NCBI GenBank assembly: GCA_001803395.1
Contig: MHBU01000022.1
Location: forward strand, 56,579-120,578
DNA from: Methylotenera sp. RIFCSPLOWO2_02_FULL_45_14
GTDB lineage: Bacteria; Pseudomonadota; Gammaproteobacteria; Burkholderiales; Methylophilaceae
Reading direction: 5' to 3'
Length of the DNA stretch: 64,000 nucleotides
Position numbers and translations under genes: made by a program. This document shows positions 25,990-34,306 of the stretch, one piece after another. Under the pieces are notes generated by a model. The model worked only from the letters and a program-made list of their open reading frames with translations, had not been told where the DNA came from and made no database searches. Numbering within the stretch: position 1 is the first letter of the stretch; each line of letters starts with the position of its first letter.

Positions 25990-28596
25990 TTACTCACCGC
26001 CAGCTTTCTTGCTTATTGCTTTTTTCGCAGGGGATTTTTTAGTAGTTGCCTTAGAAGCAGGGGGTTTGGTAGCAGTTTTTTTGCTGGCGGCAGGTTTTTT
26101 CGCGCTGGCTTTCTTAACCGTGATTTTCTTGGCGCTCGTCTTTTTAGCAGGCGCTTCTTTTGCCGCTTTTGCGCTGAGTAGCTCTAACGCTTCTTCTAGC
26201 GTGAGTGATTCAGGCTCTACACTTTTTGGAAGCGTTGCCCGAACTTTTCCGTGCTGCACGTAAGGGCCGTAACGCCCTGCGAACACTTCAATTTGCCCGT
26301 CTTCAGTCGGGTGACTGCCAAGTGAACATAATGGCGCAGGACCAGTGTGAGCGGCGGCGAGCAAGGCGACTGCGCCTGCTAAATCAATCGTAAATACACT
26401 GTCAGTTTTGGGGATAGATTTAAATTTAGCATCGTGGTTTACATAAGGACCAAAGCGACCAATGTTGGCGATAACTTTTTTATGGGTTTCTGGATGTAAG
26501 CCTAAATCACGTGGGAGTGATAGCACCATCATCGCGGTTTCTAAGCTCATATCAGTCAGCGGAATTTCTTTAGGCACGCTCACACGTTTTGGTTTCTTTT
26601 TATCACCTTCAACCGCTACGCCTAGCTGTAAATAGGGTCCGTAAGGCCCATTCATCAGCATAATTTCTTTACCAGTTTCAACATCCGTGCCGATGACAAC
26701 AGGGTCACTGCCTACTTGCGCTGCGCCATTTAGGCTGCGTTTGTAGTCACATTTAGGCGTATCGTTGTAACCCGTACAGCCAATAAATGTGCCGAAGCGG
26801 CTTAATTGTTTTTGTAAGGGCTTGCCACATTTCGGACATGCTTCATCAATTAGCTCGTTGCCTGGGCGATCCACATCGGCTTTGCTAAGTAATTGCTGGT
26901 TAAACCCCTGCCAAAATTCAGCCATGAGCGGGATCCACTCGCGTTCGCCTTCTGCCACGCTATCCAGTGCATTTTCTAAGTTGGCGGTAAAGTCGTAATC
27001 TACATATTTGGTGAAATGTTCAGTTAAAAATTTATTCACCACGCGGCCAACATCCGTAGGCGTAAAACGCTTTTTATCTAGCAGCACATATTCGCGGTCT
27101 TGCAACGTGCTAATAATACTTGCATAAGTTGAAGGGCGGCCAATGCCGTATTCCTCTAAAATTTTAACCAAACTAGCCTCACCGTAACGTGGCGGCGGCT
27201 CGGTGAAATGTTGGTCACCGTAGATTTTTTCAACAGTCAGCACTTCACCAGTTTCCAGGTGAGGTAACTTACTTTCACTTTCCTCTTCCTCGTCGTCAGA
27301 GCCTTCCATATAGACGGCAATAAAACCTGGGAATACGAGTGTTTGCCCCGTCGCACGGAACAAGTTGGCATCACTGCCTACGCTTAAATCTACACTTACC
27401 GCATCAAATTTAGCCGGAGACATTTGGCAAGCCAGCGCGCGCTTCCAAATCATTTCGTACAGCTTAAACTGCTCGTCCGTTAAGTATTGGCGCACGCTTG
27501 CCGGGGTGCGACTAATATCGGTTGGGCGAATTGCCTCATGTGCTTCTTGTGCGCTTTTAGACTTGGTTTTATACATTACGGCAGATTTTGGCAAATATTC
27601 CGCGTCAAAATTCTTTTTCACGTAATCGCGAATTTGTGCAATCGCTTCAGCCGCCATATTGAACGAGTCGGTACGCATGTAAGTAATTAAACCCACCGTA
27701 CCGCCGCCTACATCCATACCTTCATACAGTTGTTGGGCGACTCTCATCGCGCGTGCAGTGGTAAAGCTTAGTTTACGCACGGCTTCTTGTTGTAAGGTGG
27801 ACGTGGTAAATGGCGCTGCCGGACTGCGGCTGCGTTGTTTTTTCTCAACGCGAGACACGGTGGTTTTACCCGCGCTGGCTAATAGCAACTTACCAACAAT
27901 GTCAGATTGCTGGTCATGATTGATGACCGTGAACTGCTCCACTTTTTGGTTATTTAGCTGCACTAATTTGGCACTAAAACCGTGGCTATGCTTCAACGCA
28001 TCTAAATGTATAGACCAATATTCTTGCGATTTAAACGCTTCAATTTCCAGCTCGCGCTCAACAATGAGGCGCAATGCTGGGCTTTGCACGCGCCCGGCTG
28101 ATAGCCCGCGACGGATTTTTTTCCAGAGTAGTGGCGATAAATTAAAGCCCACTAAGTAATCTAGCGCACGGCGCGCTTGTTGCGCATTGACCATCGGCAT
28201 GGAAATGTCACGCGGCTCGGCAATGGCGTGTTCTACCGCATTTTTAGTAATTTCATGAAACACCACGCGCTTCATGAGTTTGTTTTTGAGTAAATTTTTA
28301 GACTTTAAAATTTCGGCAATATGCCACGAAATTGCTTCACCTTCGCGGTCCGGATCGGTTGCGAGGTAGATGCTGTCTGCATTTTTTACCGCTTTGGCAA
28401 TGGCATCCACATGCTTACTGTTGCGCTCAATAATGTCGTACTTCATGGCAAAGTCATTTTCGGTATCAACCGCGCCATTTTTCGGAATTAAATCGCGTAC
28501 ATGCCCATAGGAAGCGAGTACCTCAAAGTCACTGCCGAGGTATTTTTTTAGCGTTTTCGCTTTAGATGGAGATTCAACAATGAGTAGTTTGGACAT
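25990..28596 (-). CDS. topA: DNA topoisomerase I with Lys/Ala-rich C-terminal tail
   Basis: An 868-residue type IA topoisomerase that relaxes negative supercoils. The Toprim domain is at the N-terminus (LIVESPSKAKTL, DPDREGEAISWH at about 81-92) and the active-site Tyr306 is in GLITYMRTDS. C-terminal zinc-ribbon repeats start with CPKCGKPLQKQ, plus two later topo_C repeats (GPYGPYLQLG, GRYGPYVQHG). The last 50 residues are a low-complexity Lys/Ala/Thr/Ser tail of histone H1 type, probably giving extra DNA affinity. It converges on pbpG. Confidence 0.97.
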   Translation of the reverse strand: MSKLLIVESPSKAKTLKKYLGSDFEVLASYGHVRDLIPKNGAVDTENDFAMKYDIIERNSKHVDAIAKAVKNADSIYLATDPDREGEAISWHIAEILKSKNLLKNKLMKRVVFHEITKNAVEHAIAEPRDISMPMVNAQQARRALDYLVGFNLSPLLWKKIRRGLSAGRVQSPALRLIVERELEIEAFKSQEYWSIHLDALKHSHGFSAKLVQLNNQKVEQFTVINHDQQSDIVGKLLLASAGKTTVSRVEKKQRSRSPAAPFTTSTLQQEAVRKLSFTTARAMRVAQQLYEGMDVGGGTVGLITYMRTDSFNMAAEAIAQIRDYVKKNFDAEYLPKSAVMYKTKSKSAQEAHEAIRPTDISRTPASVRQYLTDEQFKLYEMIWKRALACQMSPAKFDAVSVDLSVGSDANLFRATGQTLVFPGFIAVYMEGSDDEEEESESKLPHLETGEVLTVEKIYGDQHFTEPPPRYGEASLVKILEEYGIGRPSTYASIISTLQDREYVLLDKKRFTPTDVGRVVNKFLTEHFTKYVDYDFTANLENALDSVAEGEREWIPLMAEFWQGFNQQLLSKADVDRPGNELIDEACPKCGKPLQKQLSRFGTFIGCTGYNDTPKCDYKRSLNGAAQVGSDPVVIGTDVETGKEIMLMNGPYGPYLQLGVAVEGDKKKPKRVSVPKEIPLTDMSLETAMMVLSLPRDLGLHPETHKKVIANIGRFGPYVNHDAKFKSIPKTDSVFTIDLAGAVALLAAAHTGPAPLCSLGSHPTEDGQIEVFAGRYGPYVQHGKVRATLPKSVEPESLTLEEALELLSAKAAKEAPAKKTSAKKITVKKASAKKPAASKKTATKPPASKATTKKSPAKKAISKKAGGE

Positions 28597-28711
28597 GAAT
28601 GCCTAGATAATAAGGTGAAAACTTAAGGTGCAGTTCGGATAATAGCAAGGTCAATGCCTACAATACAATAACTTAACGCATATAGCGCGTAAATTTATGG
28701 GTGACTCGCTG

Positions 28712-29617
28712 TTATTTATTACGAATAAATTCAATTCTTGCACCAGCACTCTCGGCTAAACTGAGTGCGGCGCCTTCATTGGCAATGTCGCCGAATAACG
28801 GGTCTTCGTCATCGGCTTTGGCTTGGCTTAGATTTTTGAAGTCATATAAATTGACATCGGCTAAGTGTGATGGCTCTACATTGGTAATCGCGCGGAAGAT
28901 ATTATTGATGCGCCCTGGTTGCTCGCGCTCCCAGTTCTGCAGCATGTCTTTTATTTTCTGACGCTGCAGGTTTTCTTGGCTACCACACAAATCACACGGG
29001 ATAATTGGGAACTCCATTTGACGTGCATAGCTGGCAATGTCTTTTTCACTGCAATAGGCTAGTGGGCGAATCACGATATTTTGTTTATCGTTAGTAGAGA
29101 GCTTAGGTGGCATGGCTTTCATTTTGGCGCCAAAAAACAAATTCAAAAATAGCGTTTCTACAATGTCATCACGATGATGGCCTAAAGCAATTTTGTTTGC
29201 ACCAAGTGCTTTCGCTGTGGTGTAGATTACGCCACGACGTAAGCGCGAGCAAAGTGAGCAAGTGGTTTTGCCTTCAGGAATCTTTTCTTTCACGATTGAA
29301 TAAGTGTCTGCTTCAACAATGCGGTAATCGATGCCTAGCTTTTCAAAGTAAGCTGGCAAAATATTTGCAGGGAAACCAGGCTGCTTTTGATCTAAATTCA
29401 TCGCAATCAGCTTGAAGTTAATGGGTGCACGCTCCTGCAAGGCTAGCAAAATCATGAGCATGGCGTGAGAGTCTTTGCCGCCACTCATGCACACCAGTAC
29501 GGTGTCGCCTTCTTCAATCATGTTGTAATCGCCAATGGCTTTGCCTGTGGCGCTTATCAAACTATTTCTAAGCTTGATGAAATTATTGGAATGGTTTGGG
29601 GGTAAGTGTTTTATCAT
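28712..29617 (-). CDS. ttcA: tRNA 2-thiocytidine biosynthesis protein
   Basis: A 301-residue iron-sulfur enzyme that thiolates C32 of certain tRNAs. The PP-loop SGGKDSH activates the base with ATP. Two Cys pairs, CSLC in [13 protein letters not shown] and CDLC in [14 protein letters not shown], hold the cluster. Length and motifs match E. coli TtcA. It lies 26 bases behind the SDR gene on the same strand, an arrangement common in Betaproteobacteria. Confidence 0.95.
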   Translation of the reverse strand: MIKHLPPNHSNNFIKLRNSLISATGKAIGDYNMIEEGDTVLVCMSGGKDSHAMLMILLALQERAPINFKLIAMNLDQKQPGFPANILPAYFEKLGIDYRIVEADTYSIVKEKIPEGKTTCSLCSRLRRGVIYTTAKALGANKIALGHHRDDIVETLFLNLFFGAKMKAMPPKLSTNDKQNIVIRPLAYCSEKDIASYARQMEFPIIPCDLCGSQENLQRQKIKDMLQNWEREQPGRINNIFRAITNVEPSHLADVNLYDFKNLSQAKADDEDPLFGDIANEGAALSLAESAGARIEFIRNK

Positions 29618-29643
29618 TTTATAATTCTATAATGTTTAGCGAG

Positions 29644-30393
29644 CTATAAGTTCAGAGACCGCCCGCCATCAACAGCCAACACATGGCCAGTAATAAAAGG
29701 CGCATCAGCGATTAAGAATTTAACGGCTTTTGCCACATCTTCGGCTTCGCCTACGCGTTTAAGTAATGTTTGGTTGATCACCCGCTGGCGATAAACTTCG
29801 TCAAACTGCGGGTTACTCTCAGGCCATTGCACAGGACCAGGGGCGACCGCATTTACGCGCACTTCAGGACTTAGTTCATGGGCTAAAGATTTAGTTAAGG
29901 TCACTAAACCTGCCTTTGCAACGCTATATACAATATAGCCTTTTTTGGGGCGTTCAATATGCATGTCGGTGATGTTCACAATGCAGCCATGATTTTTGCG
30001 TAGCTCAGGCGCAGCCGCTTGCGATAAAAATAGCGGTGCTTTTAAGTTGCTACCCATTAAATCGTGCCATTTGGTTTCGTCAATATCGCCAATTTCACTC
30101 ATATAATAAGTTGAGGCATTGTTGATAAGTACATCTAAACGTCCAAAATGGCGAACAGTTTCGGCGACCAAATTAGGTATTTCAGCAATATTGAGTAAAT
30201 CCCCTTGAATAATCGCCACAGAACTAGCACGTTGCAAATTGAGTTCGGCCTGTAGGGCACGCGCTTCGGTAAGCGAGCTTTTATAGTGCACCATGAGAGA
30301 ATAGCCTTCCGCATGCAGCATGCGGCAAATGGCTGCGCCCACGCGCTTTGCCCCGCCAGTAATTAACACCACTTTGTCTTTAATTATATTCAC
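29644..30393 (-). CDS. Short-chain dehydrogenase, pteridine reductase-like
   Basis: A 249-residue NADPH-dependent oxidoreductase. It shows the Rossmann motif TGGAKRVGAAI, with the Arg typical of NADPH-specific pteridine reductases, then NNAS, and the catalytic Tyr/Lys in YSVAKAGLV. The ending GHVLAVDGGRSL is usual for the family. Location upstream of ttcA and next to a MidA-type methyltransferase is the usual setting of the betaproteobacterial pteridine reductase, likely reducing dihydrofolate or dihydromonapterin. Substrate is inferred from family and context only. Confidence 0.82.
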   Translation of the reverse strand: MNIIKDKVVLITGGAKRVGAAICRMLHAEGYSLMVHYKSSLTEARALQAELNLQRASSVAIIQGDLLNIAEIPNLVAETVRHFGRLDVLINNASTYYMSEIGDIDETKWHDLMGSNLKAPLFLSQAAAPELRKNHGCIVNITDMHIERPKKGYIVYSVAKAGLVTLTKSLAHELSPEVRVNAVAPGPVQWPESNPQFDEVYRQRVINQTLLKRVGEAEDVAKAVKFLIADAPFITGHVLAVDGGRSLNL

Positions 30394-30432
30394 AGATTGC
30401 TCATTTCTTTTTAGCTAAGATTATAATGGCTT

Positions 30433-31611
30433 ATGCCAACATTACCTATTTCAGCGTTACCTATTCCTAATGCCGAAGTGCAGGCGCATAGCCAACAGCT
30501 AGCTTCGTTAATTCAAAATAAAATTAACCAACATGATGGCTGGGTATCATTTGCAGATTTTATGCAGATGGCGCTTTATACCCCCGACTTAGGTTATTAC
30601 AGTGGCGGCGCTAAAAAGTTCGGCACGGGTGGAGATTTTGTTACCGCGCCTGAAATTTCCCCATTATTTGCGCAAACACTGGCTAAACAGGTCGCACAAG
30701 TGTTGGCAGAAACACAAGGCGACATTCTAGAGCTAGGCGCGGGAACGGGTAAGTTAGCTGAAGACTTGTTAATTGCGCTGCAAGATGCCAATCAGTTGCC
30801 AGAGCATTACTTTATATTAGAAGTTAGTGCTTACTTACGTCAGGTGCAATTGGAAGAAATGCAAAAGCATTTACCCGCTAATCTTATGCAACGCGTAGTT
30901 TGGCTGGATGCTCTGCCAGAGAAATTCATAGGCCTAATTCTCGGTAATGAAGTGCTTGATGCCATTCCTGTACATTTAATTTATAACTCACGCTCCGATA
31001 ATCCATTGGGCTTAAATGAACGAGGTGTAGCATTCAACGAAGAATTTATCTGGCAAGATAAGCCATTAGTAGCAGGTGATTTATTAGATTTAGTCAATAG
31101 CTACTCGTTACCAAACGATTATTTAACCGAAGTAAACCCCTCAGCTATTGGCCTTGTACAAAGCTTAGCGCAGGCTTTAGCGCGTGGCGTCATCATCATG
31201 ATAGATTACGGCTTTTCGGCGCGTGAGTATTACCACCCACAGCGTAATCTAGGTACGCTCATGTGCCATTATCAACATTATGCGCACACCAATCCACTGA
31301 TCAATGTTGGGCTTCAAGATATTACCGCACATGTGGACTTTACCAGCATTGCACATGCTGGCGTCGGCAAAGGTTTGATGTTAAGTGGTTTTTGTAGTCA
31401 AGCACAATTTTTAATGAACTGCGGTATTTTGAATAGATTAAGCCAAGTATCGCCGCACGATATGGCACGTTACGCACCACTCGCTGCTGCAGCGCAAAAG
31501 TTACTGTCACCCGCTGAAATGGGCGATTTATTTAAAGTGATTGCCTTGAGTAAAAATGTTGATGAGTCCTTGGTGGGTTTTTCATCAGGTGATAAATCTC
31601 ATATGCTTTAA
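30433..31611 (+). CDS. MidA/NDUFAF7-type class I SAM-dependent methyltransferase
   Basis: A 392-residue protein of the COG1565 family. Markers are MALYTPDLGYYSGGAKKFG, the substrate/cofactor region GDFVTAPEISPLF, the SAM motif ILELGAGTGKLAEDLL, LGNEVLDAIPVH, and IDYGFSAREYYHPQR. The mitochondrial relative methylates an arginine of a complex I subunit; the bacterial role is less clear. No Shine-Dalgarno is seen. A TATAAT hexamer ends 5 bases before the ATG, which hints at a leaderless transcript. It is divergent from the pteridine reductase gene. Confidence 0.87.
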   Translation: MPTLPISALPIPNAEVQAHSQQLASLIQNKINQHDGWVSFADFMQMALYTPDLGYYSGGAKKFGTGGDFVTAPEISPLFAQTLAKQVAQVLAETQGDILELGAGTGKLAEDLLIALQDANQLPEHYFILEVSAYLRQVQLEEMQKHLPANLMQRVVWLDALPEKFIGLILGNEVLDAIPVHLIYNSRSDNPLGLNERGVAFNEEFIWQDKPLVAGDLLDLVNSYSLPNDYLTEVNPSAIGLVQSLAQALARGVIIMIDYGFSAREYYHPQRNLGTLMCHYQHYAHTNPLINVGLQDITAHVDFTSIAHAGVGKGLMLSGFCSQAQFLMNCGILNRLSQVSPHDMARYAPLAAAAQKLLSPAEMGDLFKVIALSKNVDESLVGFSSGDKSHML

Positions 31612-31627
31612 AAGGATAAGAAAATTA

Positions 31628-31690
31628 TGTAGGAGCGACGACCCGTCGCGATTTGCAATATCGCCTCGCGACGGGCCGTCGCTCCTACAG
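31628..31690. repeat. REPIN-like inverted pair of GTAG-headed palindromes
   Basis: The left arm 31628-31651 begins TGTAGGAGCGACG, and the right arm (31666-31689) carries the same 24-mer inverted with a single mismatch. Each arm is itself a REP: a GTAG head followed by a palindrome (GCGACGG/CCGTCGC). This is the layout of REP doublets mobilised by RAYT transposases. It lies only a few bases in front of the trmB start. Confidence 0.85.
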
Positions 31691-31696
31691 TATAAT
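31691..31696 (+). promoter_or_regulatory. TATAAT hexamer directly before trmB
   Basis: A perfect -10 hexamer immediately after the REPIN. Transcription would be expected to begin near 31703, at or next to the ATG at 31704. No clear -35 box is found; its place is occupied by the repeat. Confidence 0.4.
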
Positions 31697-31703
31697 GTGC
31701 GCC

Positions 31704-32417
31704 ATGAACGAATCAAATCAAACAGAAGAAAATTCAAATATTGAAGCCGCTCAACGACGCATCCGCAGCTTTGTATTGCGCCAGGGTCGTTTAACCAAAG
31801 GTCAGGCGCGTGCGTTAGAAACTGCTTTTCCAAAATTCGGTATTACCTATTCGCCAGAGTTACTTGATTTGAATGCTACATTTAATCGGGCGGACAGTAA
31901 AAAGATTCTGGAAATCGGCTTTGGCATGGGCGAAACTACCGCCAAGATCGCACAGACTTTACCTGATTGTGATTTTTTAGCCGCTGAGGTGCACACCCCA
32001 GGGGTTGGCGCATTACTTAAGTTAATTGAAGAGTCGGTGCTTACTAACATCCGTGTTGTTCAGCATGATGTGGTGGAAGTGCTGCAAAATATGCTGGCAG
32101 ATGCAAGCTTGGATGGCGTGCATATTTTTTTCCCCGATCCTTGGCATAAAAAGCGTCACCACAAACGCAGGTTGATACAAGCGGAGTTTGTGAAATTACT
32201 ATGTAGCAAACTTAAAGTAGGCGGTTATTTGCATGTGGCCACCGATTGGCAAGAATATGCAGAGTGGGTGCTTGAAGTATTGGGCGCAGAGCCACAGTTA
32301 CAAAATACCGCAGAAAGTTATGCTAATAAACCTAGCTATCGGCCGTTAACCAAGTTTGAAAATCGTGGTATTAAGCTAGGGCATGGGGTTTGGGATATGG
32401 TGTTTACTAAGAAGTAG
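31704..32417 (+). CDS. trmB: tRNA (guanine-N7-)-methyltransferase
   Basis: A 237-residue SAM enzyme that forms m7G46 in tRNA. It shows [16 protein letters not shown] (SAM site), [13 protein letters not shown], the signature [18 protein letters not shown], and the C-terminal [20 protein letters not shown]. Starts at 31695 and 31704 are both possible; neither has a Shine-Dalgarno because a REPIN ends at 31690. The TATAAT at 31691 suggests leaderless translation. The longer frame reaching back through the repeat to 31653 is not believed. Confidence 0.95.
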   Translation: MNESNQTEENSNIEAAQRRIRSFVLRQGRLTKGQARALETAFPKFGITYSPELLDLNATFNRADSKKILEIGFGMGETTAKIAQTLPDCDFLAAEVHTPGVGALLKLIEESVLTNIRVVQHDVVEVLQNMLADASLDGVHIFFPDPWHKKRHHKRRLIQAEFVKLLCSKLKVGGYLHVATDWQEYAEWVLEVLGAEPQLQNTAESYANKPSYRPLTKFENRGIKLGHGVWDMVFTKK

Positions 32418-32446
32418 GGTGTGCAAATAAAATCATTTTGTACACC
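32418..32446 (+). terminator. Weak hairpin after trmB
   Basis: GGTGTGCAAA and TTTGTACACC form a 10-bp stem with one mismatch directly after the stop codon, but no T-run follows. The remaining 190 bases to engB show no gene. Confidence 0.35.
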
Positions 32447-32639
32447 ATGCGCTGACTGGATTTATAAACCTAAAAACGGCTTTTAACTTCCGATGCACGC
32501 CGATAAAACATGATGCTATTGCCAGTTGCGTGATCACCTCAACAGTGAATGTAAATAAAACCATTTGCGATTTGTTTAAATCGGCAGTTAACTGCTTTTT
32601 ATCGGATTAAGAATGCTATTCTCAATGTAAATAAGCAAC

Positions 32640-33308
32640 CTAATTGACGTCCTTGTCACCTTCAAGATTAAATGACTTTCGTACTAAATCCTCAGGCTCT
32701 TCCGCAAACAGCCACTTCCCGATCACTTTCTCTGCCTCTTCAACGCCTTGTTTCTTTAAGCTAGAAAACAACTGTATCGTGCATTCGCTGTGGTAATGGT
32801 TGCCCCACGTTTCAATCAGCTCTTTGCGAACTCTGTTAAGCGTTAGCGAAGCTTCGCCGCGTGAAAGTTTATCTGATTTTGTCAACAGTACATGCACGGG
32901 TTTCCCGCTTGGGCAAAACCAATCTAACATTTGACGGTCAAGCGGGGTGAGCGGGTGGCGGCTATCCATCACTAACACCAAGCCGCCTAAACTTGAGCGC
33001 TCACTTAAATAGCGGGCAAGTACGTTTTGCCAGTGTGCGCGCATGGCTTCAGGTACTTTGGCATAGCCGTAACCTGGTAAATCGACTAAGTGCCTGTCGT
33101 TACCCAGCGTAAAAAAGTTAATAAGCTGCGTGCGGCCAGGCTGTTTACTCACAAAGGCTAAGCGATTATGGTTGGCAAGCGTGTTGAGTGCGCTGGATTT
33201 CCCTGCATTGGATCTACCAGCAAAAGCAACTTCAATGCCGCTGGCTGGTGGTAGATCGCGCAGGTGGTGCGCAGAAATAAAAAATGTAGCGTTTTGGAAC
33301 AATGGCAT
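32640..33308 (-). CDS. engB: Ribosome biogenesis GTP-binding protein EngB (YihA/YsxC)
   Basis: A 222-residue essential GTPase for large-subunit assembly. The G motifs are clear: G1 [12 protein letters not shown]3 [10 protein letters not shown] and G4 TKSDKLS. The start [24 protein letters not shown] segment is typical of the family. It is divergent from the cytochrome c4 gene, the usual betaproteobacterial order engB / cytochrome c4 / resB / ccsB. Confidence 0.95.
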   Translation of the reverse strand: MPLFQNATFFISAHHLRDLPPASGIEVAFAGRSNAGKSSALNTLANHNRLAFVSKQPGRTQLINFFTLGNDRHLVDLPGYGYAKVPEAMRAHWQNVLARYLSERSSLGGLVLVMDSRHPLTPLDRQMLDWFCPSGKPVHVLLTKSDKLSRGEASLTLNRVRKELIETWGNHYHSECTIQLFSSLKKQGVEEAEKVIGKWLFAEEPEDLVRKSFNLEGDKDVN

Positions 33309-33512
33309 AAAAATCCGATTCTAGTTGACTGCTTCATTTGAAAATCAAGGTGGTTTTTTTGCTTTTATTCACAAGCCATCCGCTGTAGATAGCCATGCCA
33401 TTTTTGATTTGTTAAATGAATTGATGTTAAGGTGAAAAATGCTATCACGAATAGTAGTTTTTAGCTAAAATAGCGCGTTAATTGGTTGAATAATTTAGAT
33501 TTAGGAGCAGTA

Positions 33513-34124
33513 ATGCAATTTCGTCACTTAGCATGGTTAATGTCCAGTGTAATGTTGGTAGTCTCTGCTGAAGCACTTGCAGAAGCACCACCAACAAGAA
33601 CAGCAGAACAAATTGTAAATACCGTATGTGCGGCATGTCATGCGCCAGATGGCAACAGTGCACTTACACTTAATCCTAAATTGGCAGGTCAGCATCCAGA
33701 GTATCTTCAAAAGCAATTGACTGAGTTTAAATCAAGTAAACGTGCCAATGCCGTGATGACTGGCATGGCTGCAGGTTTGAGTGATGAAGAAATGAAAGCG
33801 TTAGCTGACTATTTTTCAGCCAAAAAACTTAATCTAGGCCAAGCAAAAACCAATGGCGCCGGTTCGCCGGGTGAAAGAATTTATCGTGCAGGCAATGCCG
33901 CAAGTAGCGTACCAGCTTGTGCCGCATGTCATGGACCTACTGGTGCTGGCTTGCCGATACAGTTTCCACGTTTAGGTGGCCAGCATGCTGATTACACCTT
34001 GGCACAGCTAAAAGCTTTCCGCACTGGTGAGCGCGCTAACGCGCCCATGATGATGGCGATCGTGTCAAAAATGACTGACGCTGAAATGGCGGCGGTAGCC
34101 GATTATATAGAAGGCTTGCGTTAA
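33513..34124 (+). CDS. Diheme cytochrome c4-type protein
   Basis: A 203-residue periplasmic electron carrier with a signal peptide (AWLMSSVMLVVSAEALA) and two heme c motifs, CAACHAPDGN and CAACHGPTGAG, each heading a homologous domain of about 90 residues. Axial Met candidates are in AVMTGMAAGL and PMMMAIVSKM. A Shine-Dalgarno AGGAG at 33503-33507 fixes the start at ATG 33513, not at the upstream TTG 33486. It probably accepts electrons from the bc1 complex and passes them to a terminal oxidase (family knowledge). Confidence 0.92.
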   Translation: MQFRHLAWLMSSVMLVVSAEALAEAPPTRTAEQIVNTVCAACHAPDGNSALTLNPKLAGQHPEYLQKQLTEFKSSKRANAVMTGMAAGLSDEEMKALADYFSAKKLNLGQAKTNGAGSPGERIYRAGNAASSVPACAACHGPTGAGLPIQFPRLGGQHADYTLAQLKAFRTGERANAPMMMAIVSKMTDAEMAAVADYIEGLR

Positions 34125-34140
34125 TTAAGCTTGTTAAAGC

Positions 34141-34169
34141 AAGGGTGGCGTAAGCTGCCCTTATTTTTT
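34141..34169 (+). terminator. Rho-independent terminator after cytochrome c4
   Basis: AAGGGTGGC and GCTGCCCTT pair over 9 bp, with two G-U wobbles, around a 4-base loop, followed by ATTTTTTG. Confidence 0.7.
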
Positions 34170-34306
34170 GTTTTAACTTTGTAAATTTTGCCTTGTAAAT
34201 TTTTAGTTTCGTCGCTTGGTAACTAACGCTAGTCTGATGTAGTCATAAGCTACGCGAATAATTTCCGTAAGTTTTAATGCCTTAATTTTTTTAAGAGTGC
34301 CGTATT

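Noticed and set aside
31653..31703. Longer trmB reading frame through the repeat
   Set aside because: The added residues are encoded by the REPIN itself and do not belong to the TrmB family.
34179..34203. Tandem copies of TTGTAAATTTT, 14 bases apart, upstream of resB
   Set aside because: Short AT-rich repeat in low-complexity sequence; chance or slippage is sufficient.
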